Origin: an uncultured Verrucomicrobiota bacterium | Lineage (GTDB): Bacteria; Verrucomicrobiota; Verrucomicrobiia; Limisphaerales; UBA9464 | Length of the DNA: 64,000 bases | NCBI GenBank assembly: GCA_903916195.1 | Contig: CAIWVP010000118.1 | Coordinates: forward strand, 1 to 64,000 | Reading direction: 5' to 3' | Part shown: positions 8,107-16,603 of the stretch, one piece after another | Layout of the letters: the number at the start of each line of letters is the position of its first letter | Numbering within the stretch: position 1 is the stretch's first letter | The notes under the pieces: model-generated | The model's database searches: none | Told to the model about the DNA's origin: nothing | What the model saw: the letters and a program-made list of their open reading frames with translations, nothing else | Program-made: the position numbers and the translations under genes

Positions 8107-11100
8107 TCACTTCCCGCAGCAGCTCTTGTACTTCTTGCCGCTGCCGCACGGGCAGTCGTCGTTGCGGCCGACGCGCGGCGTGGCCTTCACAGGACGCGCC
8201 TTGGCGACGGCCTCGTTGGCTTGGCTGACGACGTCGCTGGCGCCGGGCCCCGGCTCGACCTGGGCGAACGCGCTGGTCTCCTCGTGCCGCGTGACCTGCG
8301 GCAGGTTGTGCAGGAACTGCTCGAACGCCATCAGGCTCGAAGCGCTGCGGAAGATGTTGTGGCAGATCTCGGTCTTGATGTTGACCATCAATTCATCGAA
8401 CAGCTTGAAGGCCTCCGCCTTGTACTCGATGAGCGGATCGCGTTGGCCGTAGGCGCGCAGGCCGATGGAGCTGCGGAGCGAATCCATCCCGTACAGGTGC
8501 TCCTGCCAGAGCCGGTCGATGGCGCTGAGGATGGTGTAGCGCTCGAGGCTGGCGAGGGCCTCGGGCTTCTCGAAGCTGACCTTCAGCTCGTAGGCCTCGC
8601 GGATCGCCTTCCCGATGAAATTGACCACCGCGAACTGGGCCTCGTTGAGCCCGTCGAAGAGCGAATCCGCCACCGGCGCCTCGGTGCCGGAACGGGCCGC
8701 CTTGAGGATCTCCTCCTCGGGCATCCCGATCGGGAAGTTGAGGTTCACCCAGTCGGCCAGGCCGCGGTGGTTCCATTCGGCGGGGTCCGAGCTGTCGCTG
8801 GTGAACTCCTGCACCTTGAGCAGCACGACCTCTTCCATGACGTCCATCAGGCGGTCGCGGACGTCGGCGGATTCGATGATCTCGTTGCGGAAGCCGTAGA
8901 TGACCTCGCGCTGCTTGTTCATCACGTCGTCGTACTCGAGCGTGCGCTTGCGGATCTGGAAGTTGTGCTGCTCGACGCGCTTCTGGGCGGTCTCGATCGA
9001 GCGGTTGAGCAGCGGATGCTCCAGCTCCTGTCCCTCCTCGAGACCCATGCGCTCCATCACCTTGGTGATGCGGTCGGAACCGAAGAGGCGCATGAGGTCG
9101 TCCTCGAGCGAGATGAAGAAGTGGGAGGAACCCGGATCGCCCTGGCGCGAACAGCGGCCGCGGAGCTGGCGGTCGATGCGGCGGGATTCGTGGCGCTCGG
9201 TGCCGAGCACGTGCAGGCCGCCGACCTCGGTGACGCCGGCGCCCAGTTTGATGTCGGTGCCGCGGCCGGCCATGTTCGTCGCGATGGTGACGGAGCCTTT
9301 CTGGCCGGCGCGGGAGACGATCTCGGCCTCCTGCTGGTGGAACTTCGCGTTGAGCACCGCGTGCGGGATCTTCTCGCGGCTGAGCAGCTTGCCGAGCATC
9401 TCGCTGGTCTCGACCGAGACGGTGCCGACCAGGATCGGGCGGCCCTCGCCGTGCAGGCGCTTGATCTCGGCGACGACCGCGTTGAACTTCTCGCGCTTCG
9501 TCTTGTAGACGGTGTCGTGGGAGTCCTTGCGGATGTTCTGGCGGTTCGTCGGGATGGTCATCACCCCGAGCTTGTAGATATCGTGGAACTCGGCGGCCTC
9601 GGTCTCGGCGGTGCCGGTCATGCCGGCCAGCTTCTTGTAGAGGCGGAAATAGTTCTGGATCGTGATGGTCGCGAGCGTCTGCGTCTCGCGCTCGATGTCG
9701 ACGCCTTCCTTGGCCTCGACGGCCTGGTGCAGGCCCTCGCTCCAGCGGCGGCCGGTCATGAGACGGCCGGTGTTCTCGTCGACGATGATGACCTTGTTGT
9801 CCTGCACGACGTACTGCACGTCCTTCTCGTAGATGCAGTAGGCCTTGAGCAGCTGGGAGATCGCGTGGATGACCTGGGCACGCTCCTCGAACTCGCCCTG
9901 GAGCTTGGCCTTCTGTTCGAGCCGTTTGCGCGGATCGCTCTCGGCGCCGGAATCGATCTGGCTGAAGGCGGTGGGGAGATCGGGCAGCACGAAGGCGTCG
10001 GGATCATCGGGCGAGATGAACGCGCGGCCCTTCTCGGTGAGATCGGCCTCGTGGGATTTCTCCTCGATGGCGAAGAGCAGCTGCTCCTTCTCCTCGTAGA
10101 GCTGCTTCTTGGATTGGTCCGCGTGCAGCTCGGTCTCGTAGACCTGCACCCGCTTGAGGTTCTCGGGCTCCTCGAAGAAGCGCATGAGGCCCTCGGAGCG
10201 CGGCTGGCCGAGCTTCACGCGATACAGCAGCGCCGCGAGCTGGAGCTCGAGCGCCGCGGGATCCTTGGGGTTCGAGCCGTCGGCGGGCTTGATCTGCTTG
10301 AGCACGCCGTCGGCCTCGCGGAGGAAGCGGTTGCACAGCTCGCGCTGGGCGTTCACCAAGCGCTCCACCACCGGTTTGAAGTCGTTGTATTTGTGCTCGA
10401 CGGTGATCACCGCCGGACCGGAGATGATCAGCGGCGTGCGCGCCTCGTCGATGAGGATGGAATCCACCTCGTCCACGATGGCGAAGTAATGCCCGCGCTG
10501 GACCTGCTCCTCTTTGCGCGTGGCCATGCCGTTGTCGCGCAGATAATCAAAGCCGAACTCGGCGTTCGTGCCGTAGGTGATGTCGCACCCGTACATCTCG
10601 CGGCGGACCTGGGGCGACTGGTCGTGCAGGATGCATCCGACCGAGAGTCCGAGGTAGCGATACACGGCGCCCATCCACTCGGAATCGCGGGCGGCAAGGT
10701 AATCGTTGACGGTGACGACGTGGACGCCGCGACCGGTCAGGGCGTTGAGGTAGACCGGCAGGGTGCCGACGAGCGTCTTGCCCTCGCCGGTGGCCATCTC
10801 GGCGATGAAACCGCGGTGGAGCGCCGTGCCGCCGATGAGCTGCACGTCGAAAGGCACCATGTTCCACGGCAAGAGATGCCCGCGGACCTCGATCTGCGCC
10901 TTGCCTTCGGTGAGCCGGCGGCACGCGTTCTTCACCACGGCGAACGCCTCCGGGAGGATGGCCTCCAGCTCGCGCTTGAGCTCGTCGTCGTCACGGATGG
11001 CGGCCAAGCGCTCCTTCCATGCGGTGGTCTTCTGGCGCAGCACCTCTTCGGGCTGGGATTGGAGCTCCTGCTCCAGCGCGCTGATCCTCGCCACGAGAGG

Positions 11101-11166
11101 ACGGATCTTCTTCACCTCGCGGTCGTTCCGGGAGCCGAGGATTTTCTTGAGGATATAGCCGATCAT
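8107..11166 (-). CDS. secA: Preprotein translocase ATPase SecA
   Basis: A 1019-residue SecA, longer than the E. coli protein (901). It drives proteins through SecYEG with ATP. Features in order: DEAD motor with Walker A MATGEGKTLV and Walker B IVDEVDSILIDEAR, the preprotein cross-linking region with a roughly 100-residue expansion (about residues 280-400), the second nucleotide domain with GRGTDIKLGAG and RQLRGRCSRQGDPGSS, the helical scaffold and wing, and a C-terminal zinc-binding SEC-C tail CPCGSGKKYKSCCGK that fits SecB or ribosome contacts. It appears to be transcribed alone; the 139 bp behind its start hold no other gene. Confidence 0.98.
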   Translation of the reverse strand: MIGYILKKILGSRNDREVKKIRPLVARISALEQELQSQPEEVLRQKTTAWKERLAAIRDDDELKRELEAILPEAFAVVKNACRRLTEGKAQIEVRGHLLPWNMVPFDVQLIGGTALHRGFIAEMATGEGKTLVGTLPVYLNALTGRGVHVVTVNDYLAARDSEWMGAVYRYLGLSVGCILHDQSPQVRREMYGCDITYGTNAEFGFDYLRDNGMATRKEEQVQRGHYFAIVDEVDSILIDEARTPLIISGPAVITVEHKYNDFKPVVERLVNAQRELCNRFLREADGVLKQIKPADGSNPKDPAALELQLAALLYRVKLGQPRSEGLMRFFEEPENLKRVQVYETELHADQSKKQLYEEKEQLLFAIEEKSHEADLTEKGRAFISPDDPDAFVLPDLPTAFSQIDSGAESDPRKRLEQKAKLQGEFEERAQVIHAISQLLKAYCIYEKDVQYVVQDNKVIIVDENTGRLMTGRRWSEGLHQAVEAKEGVDIERETQTLATITIQNYFRLYKKLAGMTGTAETEAAEFHDIYKLGVMTIPTNRQNIRKDSHDTVYKTKREKFNAVVAEIKRLHGEGRPILVGTVSVETSEMLGKLLSREKIPHAVLNAKFHQQEAEIVSRAGQKGSVTIATNMAGRGTDIKLGAGVTEVGGLHVLGTERHESRRIDRQLRGRCSRQGDPGSSHFFISLEDDLMRLFGSDRITKVMERMGLEEGQELEHPLLNRSIETAQKRVEQHNFQIRKRTLEYDDVMNKQREVIYGFRNEIIESADVRDRLMDVMEEVVLLKVQEFTSDSSDPAEWNHRGLADWVNLNFPIGMPEEEILKAARSGTEAPVADSLFDGLNEAQFAVVNFIGKAIREAYELKVSFEKPEALASLERYTILSAIDRLWQEHLYGMDSLRSSIGLRAYGQRDPLIEYKAEAFKLFDELMVNIKTEICHNIFRSASSLMAFEQFLHNLPQVTRHEETSAFAQVEPGPGASDVVSQANEAVAKARPVKATPRVGRNDDCPCGSGKKYKSCCGK

Positions 11167-11305
11167 GACGGGCGAGATTTCAAAACGGAGGCCGGAAGCT
11201 AGGGGCCGGTTCCGGGGCCGTCAAAGGCTTTGCCCGAGGGCCGCGGACAGCCCGCCCCGGCCCGCGACGAAGGCCGCCGCCGGCACGACGGTCACCTCGG
11301 CACGA

Positions 11306-12259
11306 TCAGGCCCCGAAGGCCTTGCGCAGCTGCGCGATGCTCTTCGGGACGGCCGTTCCGGCCGCTTCCTTGCCTTCCATCTCCAGCGAGATCCAGCCCG
11401 AATACCCGACGTCCGCGAGGATCCGGGCGATGCGCGGGTAATCGAGGTCGAGCGTGTACCACTCGCCGCCTCCGGGATAGGTCTTGGCCTGGACGAAGAC
11501 GGTCTTGGGCGCGATGGCGACCAGCTTGTCGTAGGGGTTCTCCAAGAAGTTGCCGGTGTCCATCAGCGCGCCGACCCACGGCGACGGCACCGCGTCCACG
11601 ATCCGGAGCTGTCCCGCGGGCGTGCGGGAGAGGCCCCAGTGGTTCTCGACCGCCAGCACGACGCCGAGCTCGGCCGCGCGGGCGACGCAGCGGCGGAGCG
11701 AATCGATGCACCACTTGAAGCCTTCGTCCTCGGTATGACCGGGCAGGACGGGTTCATTCCCCCGGGCCTTCATCAGGTCGTCGAAATCCGGGATGGTGTT
11801 CCACCGGCCGGAGTTGATGCGCAGCACGCCGGCCCCCAGCGAAGCGGCGATCTCAAGGCACTTCAGCGTGTGATCGACCTGCTGGGTCAAGAACGTCGGA
11901 TCTGGATCGACGAAATCTTGGTGGATGCTCAGGCAGCAGTAGCTCACGCCATGGCGGAGGGCGTGCCGTTTGAGCCTCGAGAGATAGGCGCGGTGGTCGG
12001 CGGTGAGCGGCTCCTTCTCCGGGATGTCCATCTGGCGATGGAGGACGTCCACGCCGGCGACGCCGAGGGCGGAGGCGCGTTCGACGACCTGCTCGATCGA
12101 CACCTTGGGCTCGCGGAAGTGCCAATAAGAATAGCTGGAGATGGCGAGCTGGACCTTGGGACGCGGACCCGCAGGCGCAGCGGCGGTCGCGACCGGCATC
12201 GCAAGGGCGCCGGCACCCATCGCCGCGGTGGTGAGGAACGAACGACGCGAAGTCTTCAT
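11306..12259 (-). CDS. Tat-exported sugar phosphate isomerase/epimerase-like TIM-barrel protein
   Basis: A 317-residue protein of the xylose-isomerase-like TIM barrel (AP endonuclease 2) superfamily. The N-terminus is a twin-arginine signal, TSRRSFLTTAAMGAGALAMP, so export as a folded protein is likely. Barrel motifs include GVAGVDVLHRQMDIPEKE, GAGVLRINSGRWN, LAVENHWGLS, GALMDTGNFLENPY and GWISLEMEGKE, placing acidic and His metal ligands as in the family. Members rearrange sugars or inositols; the substrate here cannot be told from sequence. Exported paralogues of this kind are common in Planctomycetes and Verrucomicrobia and are thought to serve carbohydrate breakdown. It follows uvrC on the same strand after 56 bp. 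Confidence 0.85.
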   Translation of the reverse strand: MKTSRRSFLTTAAMGAGALAMPVATAAAPAGPRPKVQLAISSYSYWHFREPKVSIEQVVERASALGVAGVDVLHRQMDIPEKEPLTADHRAYLSRLKRHALRHGVSYCCLSIHQDFVDPDPTFLTQQVDHTLKCLEIAASLGAGVLRINSGRWNTIPDFDDLMKARGNEPVLPGHTEDEGFKWCIDSLRRCVARAAELGVVLAVENHWGLSRTPAGQLRIVDAVPSPWVGALMDTGNFLENPYDKLVAIAPKTVFVQAKTYPGGGEWYTLDLDYPRIARILADVGYSGWISLEMEGKEAAGTAVPKSIAQLRKAFGA

Positions 12260-12315
12260 GGGAATGGTCCGGAAAGGTTACGCGGTCCCGGGCTCCGTTT
12301 GGAAGCGTCGATCCG

Positions 12316-14016
12316 CTACGGCCGCCCGCCGGACCTCGGGGGCGGGACGCGGCCCCGGGCATCCGCGCGCGGCGCCATGGGGGACGCCGGCTCCGAGCGG
12401 GCGTCGAGGAAGCGTTTCAGTTCCGAAGCCATCGTGCCGCCGAAGCCGGACACCTGCTCGATCTGCTCGATGGACGCCAGCCGCAAACGCTGCACCGAAC
12501 CGAACTTCCGCAGGAGCGCCTGCTTCCTTGCGTCGCCGATGCCGGGGAACTCGTCGAGCAGGCTCTCGCTGATCTTCTTGAGGCGGAGCTGCGCGTTGTA
12601 GGTGTTGGCGAAGCGGTGCGATTCGTCGCGCACGCGCTGGAGCAGCTTCACCGCGTTGTGGTCCAGACCCAGCACCAACGGCTCGGACGCGCCCGGCCGA
12701 TAGATCTCCTCGTTCTCCTTCGCCAGCCCGATGACCGGCACATGTCCGAGCCCCAGCGCCGCGAGCTCCTCGCATGCGGCGTTCAGCTGCCCCTTGCCAC
12801 CGTCGATCAGGATGAGGTCGGGGAGCTTCGGCGCGACCGGGGGCGCGGGGATCCAAGGGACGGTCGGTTCCTTTGCAGGGGCAGGCAGGTTAGCCAGTGA
12901 GCCAGCGGGCAAGATCGGACCAGGCGCGCCACCCTTCTCACTCACTGGCTCACTGGCTGACTGGCTTTCTTCACCACCCTCCACCTCCCGCTTCAACCGA
13001 GCATAACGCCGCCGGATCGTCTCTGCCATGCACGCGAAGTCGTTCTGCTCCGTCACGGTTTTCATGCGGAACCGCCGGTAGTTCGCGCGGTCCGGACGCC
13101 CGTGCCAGAAGCTCACCATCGAGGCCACCATGAACGTCCCGCTGATGTTGGAGATATCGAAGCCCTCGATGCGTTCCGGCGGCTTCGGCAGGCCGAGCAC
13201 GCGACCCAGTTCGCGCATGTCGGATTCCGTGTTGAGCGCGACCGGCAGCTTGTACGGGATGCGCTCGAACTTCTCGGTGTCCTGGGTCGTGCGACGCATG
13301 TCCTCCAGCGCGTCGCGGAGCTGCGCGGCCTTCTCGAACTCCAGGTTGAGCGACGCCTTGCGCATCTCCGCCTCCAGCTCGGCCTTGAGCTCTTCGGTGC
13401 TCCCCTGCAGGAACTCGATCCCCGCCCGAACCTGGGCCAGGTATTCGTCGTGCGTGACGTTCCCGATGCAAGGCGCGGTGCAATGCTGGAGGTTGCCGTA
13501 CAGACAATGCTTGTGGTCCGCGGCGCCCGGCGTGAGCGGACGGCATCCGCGCAGATGGAACCGCCGGCGCATCAACGTGAGCGCACGCCGCACCGACCCG
13601 CTGTGGGCGAACGGCCCGAAGTAGACGCATCCGTCGTCCTTGCGCAGCCGGGTGAGCACGAAGCGCGGGATCGGGTCGTTGAGGTTCACCTTGAGCAGGA
13701 GGAACTGCTTGTCGTCCCGCAGGTCGATGTTGAAGCGCGGCTTGAAGTCCTTGATCAGCCTGCTCTCGAGCAGCAAAGATTCGGGCTCGCTCTTCACCAC
13801 GTGCCAGTCGAAGTCGTGGATGGCATCGACCAGCGCGTTGAACTTCAGGTCCCATCCCATGCGCCGCGATGCGTGGAAGTACTGCGAGACGCGGTTGCGC
13901 AGGTCGCGGGCCTTGCCGACGTAGATGACCGTGCCGAAGCGGTCCTTGTGCAGGTACACGCCCGGCTTGTGCGGGACTTGCGACAGCTTGTCGCGGATAT
14001 GGGCGGTGGCGGGCAT
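12316..14016 (-). CDS. uvrC: UvrABC nucleotide excision repair nuclease subunit UvrC
   Basis: A 566-residue UvrC that makes the two incisions around DNA lesions after UvrAB loading. Domains in order: GIY-YIG nuclease (about 15-95, KPGVYLHKDRFGTVIYVGKA), Cys-rich segment, UVR motif for UvrB contact (about 205-240), RNase-H-like nuclease with LILIDGGKGQL, and tandem helix-hairpin-helix near the C-terminus (FPGIGDARKQALL). The start at 14016 gives MPATAHIRDKL; an in-frame ATG at 14064 would add 16 arginine-rich residues without family support. A low-complexity insert of about 60 residues rich in Pro, Ala, Ser and Gly (about 345-402) interrupts the RNase-H-like region just before the catalytic strand, and part of it is encoded by a DNA palindrome. 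Confidence 0.95.
   Translation of the reverse strand: MPATAHIRDKLSQVPHKPGVYLHKDRFGTVIYVGKARDLRNRVSQYFHASRRMGWDLKFNALVDAIHDFDWHVVKSEPESLLLESRLIKDFKPRFNIDLRDDKQFLLLKVNLNDPIPRFVLTRLRKDDGCVYFGPFAHSGSVRRALTLMRRRFHLRGCRPLTPGAADHKHCLYGNLQHCTAPCIGNVTHDEYLAQVRAGIEFLQGSTEELKAELEAEMRKASLNLEFEKAAQLRDALEDMRRTTQDTEKFERIPYKLPVALNTESDMRELGRVLGLPKPPERIEGFDISNISGTFMVASMVSFWHGRPDRANYRRFRMKTVTEQNDFACMAETIRRRYARLKREVEGGEESQSASEPVSEKGGAPGPILPAGSLANLPAPAKEPTVPWIPAPPVAPKLPDLILIDGGKGQLNAACEELAALGLGHVPVIGLAKENEEIYRPGASEPLVLGLDHNAVKLLQRVRDESHRFANTYNAQLRLKKISESLLDEFPGIGDARKQALLRKFGSVQRLRLASIEQIEQVSGFGGTMASELKRFLDARSEPASPMAPRADARGRVPPPRSGGRP
12892..12966. repeat. Palindromic element with 8-bp tandem repeats inside uvrC
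   Basis: A perfect 14-bp inverted repeat (AGCCAGTGAGCCAG at 12892-12905 and its complement at 12945-12958) is separated by 39 bp. The right arm belongs to three consecutive 8-bp units, CACTGGCT, CACTGGCT and GACTGGCT (12943-12966). The element lies within the uvrC reading frame and encodes part of a low-complexity linker (about residues 351-375) absent from typical UvrC. It looks like a small inserted palindrome that kept the frame, comparable in kind to Rickettsia palindromic elements, though no sequence relationship is claimed. Confidence 0.75.
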
Positions 14017-14083
14017 GGACGACCGGAGCGCGCGCAACCTAAGCTGTATCGGGCAGCGGGACAATCCGCGGTCGTCCCGCCGA

Positions 14084-14431
14084 CTACACCGTGACGAGCT
14101 TGCGCGTCACCAAGGCGTTCAGGCTCTCGCCGCCGGCCTTGGCCTGGAGCGCGAGGCGCTGATGCACCGCCGGGGCGAGCCGCAGCAGCACCTTGCCGCT
14201 GAACTTCCGCTCCGCGGTCGCCGGCGGCAGGCGATGACCTCCTCGCACCATCAGGTCGATGACTTCCTCGACGGCCCGGCACAGCTCGGCATAGACCTTG
14301 GCCTCGTCGTCGCCGTGGACGCCGCCGAACATGAGTCCGGGACAAGTGCCGACGAAGCAGACGTCCTCGTCGCTCCACTCGACGATCTTCACGTAACGGC
14401 CCGCTTTGGCCTTCAGCTCAGTCTTGTTCAT
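14084..14431 (-). CDS. hicB: HicB-family antitoxin
   Basis: A 115-residue HicB-type antitoxin. The N-terminal part has the partial RNase-H-like fold seen in HicB (YVKIVEWSDEDVCFVGTCPGL, shortened here to its core VCFVGTCPGL, then GVHGDDEAKVYAEL), and the C-terminus has a ribbon-helix-helix-like segment (VLLRLAPAVHQRLALQAKA, SLNALVTRKL) for DNA binding. HicB binds and neutralises the HicA RNase and represses the operon. The gene overlaps hicA by 14 bp, the usual order being toxin then antitoxin. It lies directly upstream of uvrC but separated by 67 bp. Confidence 0.9.
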   Translation of the reverse strand: MNKTELKAKAGRYVKIVEWSDEDVCFVGTCPGLMFGGVHGDDEAKVYAELCRAVEEVIDLMVRGGHRLPPATAERKFSGKVLLRLAPAVHQRLALQAKAGGESLNALVTRKLVTV

Positions 14432-14621
14432 GGCGGATGGTCTCCAAGGCCCGACGGGCCTGCTTTTCTAGGTAGTGCGGAACGTCGTCGCCCGGTTTGC
14501 CGCAGACCGTGATCACCTTACCGATGGCGTGGACGAAATTGCGGTGGCTGCCTTTGCCACCGCGGTCGACGAACCCCGCCCGTTCCAGTTCGGCGATCAA
14601 CTGTCGGACTTTGCGCGGCAC
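14418..14621 (-). CDS. hicA: HicA-family mRNA interferase toxin
   Basis: A 67-residue HicA toxin of normal size with a double-stranded RNA-binding-like fold. The conserved glycine-serine-histidine motif is present (GGKGSHRNF, His26), as is the C-terminal VPHYLEKQARRAL helix. HicA cleaves mRNA when free of HicB. The start codon lies 31 bp downstream of the end of a truncated gene fragment (14653-14799), and hicB follows with a 14-bp overlap. Toxin-antitoxin pairs of this type move often by horizontal transfer, which fits the decayed neighbouring copy. Confidence 0.92.
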   Translation of the reverse strand: MPRKVRQLIAELERAGFVDRGGKGSHRNFVHAIGKVITVCGKPGDDVPHYLEKQARRALETIRHEQD

Positions 14622-14652
14622 AGCCGGACGGTGCTAGCACGCGATAGCAGGG

Positions 14653-14799
14653 TCAAGCAGGGGCGGCGGTGGGGACCAGTTGCTTGTGAGGAAGCAACCC
14701 GGCTTGGAGCGGGGCGACCGCCATCGACCCGACGATCAGGGCGACGGCCGCCATCATCCGGAGCCATCCAGATGCCCAAAAATCTCGCCGGAGGGTCAT
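14653..14799 (-). pseudogene. Truncated tandem copy of the SGNH hydrolase gene (5' end only)
   Basis: A 48-codon frame starting with ATG at 14799, which overlaps the stop of the preceding SGNH gene as ATGA. It encodes a hydrophobic signal-like segment followed by LQAGLLPHKQLVPTA, the same residues found after the signal peptide of the upstream intact protein. At DNA level 14666-14720 matches 16393-16447 at 50 of 55 positions by my count. The frame then stops 3 residues after the match, and hicA begins 31 bp beyond. It is best read as the surviving 5' end of a second SGNH gene whose body was lost. A functional short secreted peptide is possible but unsupported. Confidence 0.65.
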
Positions 14800-16538
14800 C
14801 GCGGCCGCCCGGGATTCACCGGTTTGGGCGACGGCGCCAGCCGATAGTAGCCGAACGGAGGCGGGTCTTCGACGGGCGCGACCCGGATATCTGGAGATTT
14901 CTGGACGATCCGTGTCGGGATCGGTCGCCACGACGCGTTCCGTCCGAACTGTTGGCTATGTTCCAGCCGCCATCCGGAACGTCCGTCCTCGTCCGCCAGG
15001 ATCCACACGACGCTCACGCCGGCCGATCCTTTTCTGACCAAGAGGGTCCCGGCCGGAGGCGGGTCGTCGGCGACCGATCGCGCCACCGCCGAGCCCTTCG
15101 GGCTGAAGGCCCGGACGGCCCGTATACCTCCCCCGCGACCGTCCCGGGCCACCAATCTCAAGCGATGAGGTTCGTCCGAAAGGCCGAGGGCGAGCGTCAC
15201 CATGCCGCCGGATCCGTAAGGAGCGCCGGTGCCTTCATCGAGCCGTTCCACGAACCGTCGTTCGACATCCCAGTAGGTCGTGTACCCGGGAGGGACCGGC
15301 AGGTGTCCGAACGCCACGGCGCGTCCGATCCAGTGGTCGCCGGGTTCGATGACGACCCGACCCGACTTCGACACGAACCGGTCGGTGCTGGTCCCTTCGC
15401 CGTCGGGCCCGGTCACGGAGCCCCAGACCTTGAAATTGAACCGGAGGCCGTCCGCGCTCACGTCCGACGGGGCCATGAACCAGCGCTCGACCACCAACGG
15501 TGCCTCGGACCCGACACGGCTCAGCGCGGGCCATCCGTTGAAGTGCGACGCGCTCGTGCGGCTGAAACCGTAGAGCTCCGGCCGGTCGGCGGGCCGCTGG
15601 CCGTCGACGAGCACGTCGATATCGGACGGGAGCACGCCCTGGAGGACCACCGCGACGACCGAGCCGACGAAGGAGCACTCCAGTTCTCCATCGCGCCATC
15701 GGACATCCTTCCCGACGACGGCCGTCCGCACCCGGGGAACGTTCCACGGATCGATCGGTTCGGCCCACCCGCCCGGCTCGAGGTAGGAGAGGACGAACTC
15801 GGCGAGAAGATAGTTGCCATCGTCGTTCAGATGGACGCTGGCGTCCGAAAGCATCGCTTCGGCAGGCAGGTCGTTGGTGCGCAGATAGGCCTTCCAGAGG
15901 TCCCTGATCCGGGCCAGGCAAGCGTCGTTGCGCCTCGCGGCGGCGGGCAACGCCACATAGTTGCGGTACGGCAGCAGGTCCTCGTAGACGATCTTCGCCG
16001 GATCGGTCTCCTCGTCCATCCGGTCGAAACCGTGGACATGGTCCGTCTGCAACAGGACATCCGTGACGGTCTTGGCCCGCAGCTCACCGAGCATCAGATC
16101 GGTGCCGGTCCCGTTGCCGTAGGCGTGCAAGATCACCAGATCCGGCTGGATCGGCACCAGGTCGGCATCCACCGTCCGGAACAGCGCCCAGTCCTGGAAA
16201 CCGGCGATCGCCTTGTTCTCGATCGTCAACAAAGCATCCGGATACATCCGCCGCAGCTCCGACGCGACCTTCGTCCACCAAGGTTCCAAGGTGATCGACT
16301 GCCCGTAGAAGACGATGTGCACCGGGTTCGGGTTCTCCTTGGTGCTCGTCGCGAGCAGCGACCGGACCCGGGCCAACTGGCCGAGTTCGCCCGCGGTGGG
16401 GACCAGTTGCTTGTGGGGGAGCAACCCGGCTTGGAGCGCCGTGACCGTTGTGGTCCAAGCCAGCATCCCGGCCAGGCAGATGGCCGACGCGCCAAGGCCG
16501 GTCGTTCGCATCACTCGACGGTGGGGATCGGAAGGCAT
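14796..16538 (-). CDS. Secreted SGNH/GDSL-type hydrolase-like protein
   Basis: A 580-residue protein with an N-terminal signal-like hydrophobic segment and an SGNH hydrolase domain (about residues 70-260). The block I nucleophile elbow reads VFYGQSITLEPWW, with GQS in place of the usual GDS; later blocks are VILHAYGNGTGTD and DASVHLNDDGNYLLAEF, the latter supplying the Asp and His of the catalytic set. The remaining 320 residues look like extra beta-rich domains of unknown role. Family members remove ester groups from polysaccharides or lipids; the substrate here is unknown. ATG at 16538 is preferred; ATG at 16511 would shorten it by 9 residues and leave the signal intact. A truncated copy follows directly downstream. 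Confidence 0.75.
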   Translation of the reverse strand: MPSDPHRRVMRTTGLGASAICLAGMLAWTTTVTALQAGLLPHKQLVPTAGELGQLARVRSLLATSTKENPNPVHIVFYGQSITLEPWWTKVASELRRMYPDALLTIENKAIAGFQDWALFRTVDADLVPIQPDLVILHAYGNGTGTDLMLGELRAKTVTDVLLQTDHVHGFDRMDEETDPAKIVYEDLLPYRNYVALPAAARRNDACLARIRDLWKAYLRTNDLPAEAMLSDASVHLNDDGNYLLAEFVLSYLEPGGWAEPIDPWNVPRVRTAVVGKDVRWRDGELECSFVGSVVAVVLQGVLPSDIDVLVDGQRPADRPELYGFSRTSASHFNGWPALSRVGSEAPLVVERWFMAPSDVSADGLRFNFKVWGSVTGPDGEGTSTDRFVSKSGRVVIEPGDHWIGRAVAFGHLPVPPGYTTYWDVERRFVERLDEGTGAPYGSGGMVTLALGLSDEPHRLRLVARDGRGGGIRAVRAFSPKGSAVARSVADDPPPAGTLLVRKGSAGVSVVWILADEDGRSGWRLEHSQQFGRNASWRPIPTRIVQKSPDIRVAPVEDPPPFGYYRLAPSPKPVNPGRPR

Positions 16539-16603
16539 GGAGGATCCGCGGCAGTCAACGCCTCGCCGATGGCCCGTGCAAGGGACAGTTCCGCCTTGCC
16601 CGA

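Noticed and set aside
8221-11202. A 993-codon open frame on the strand opposite secA
   Set aside because: It runs antisense along secA and its translation is Asp/Glu/Val-rich with no family likeness; long shadow frames are expected in GC-rich DNA.
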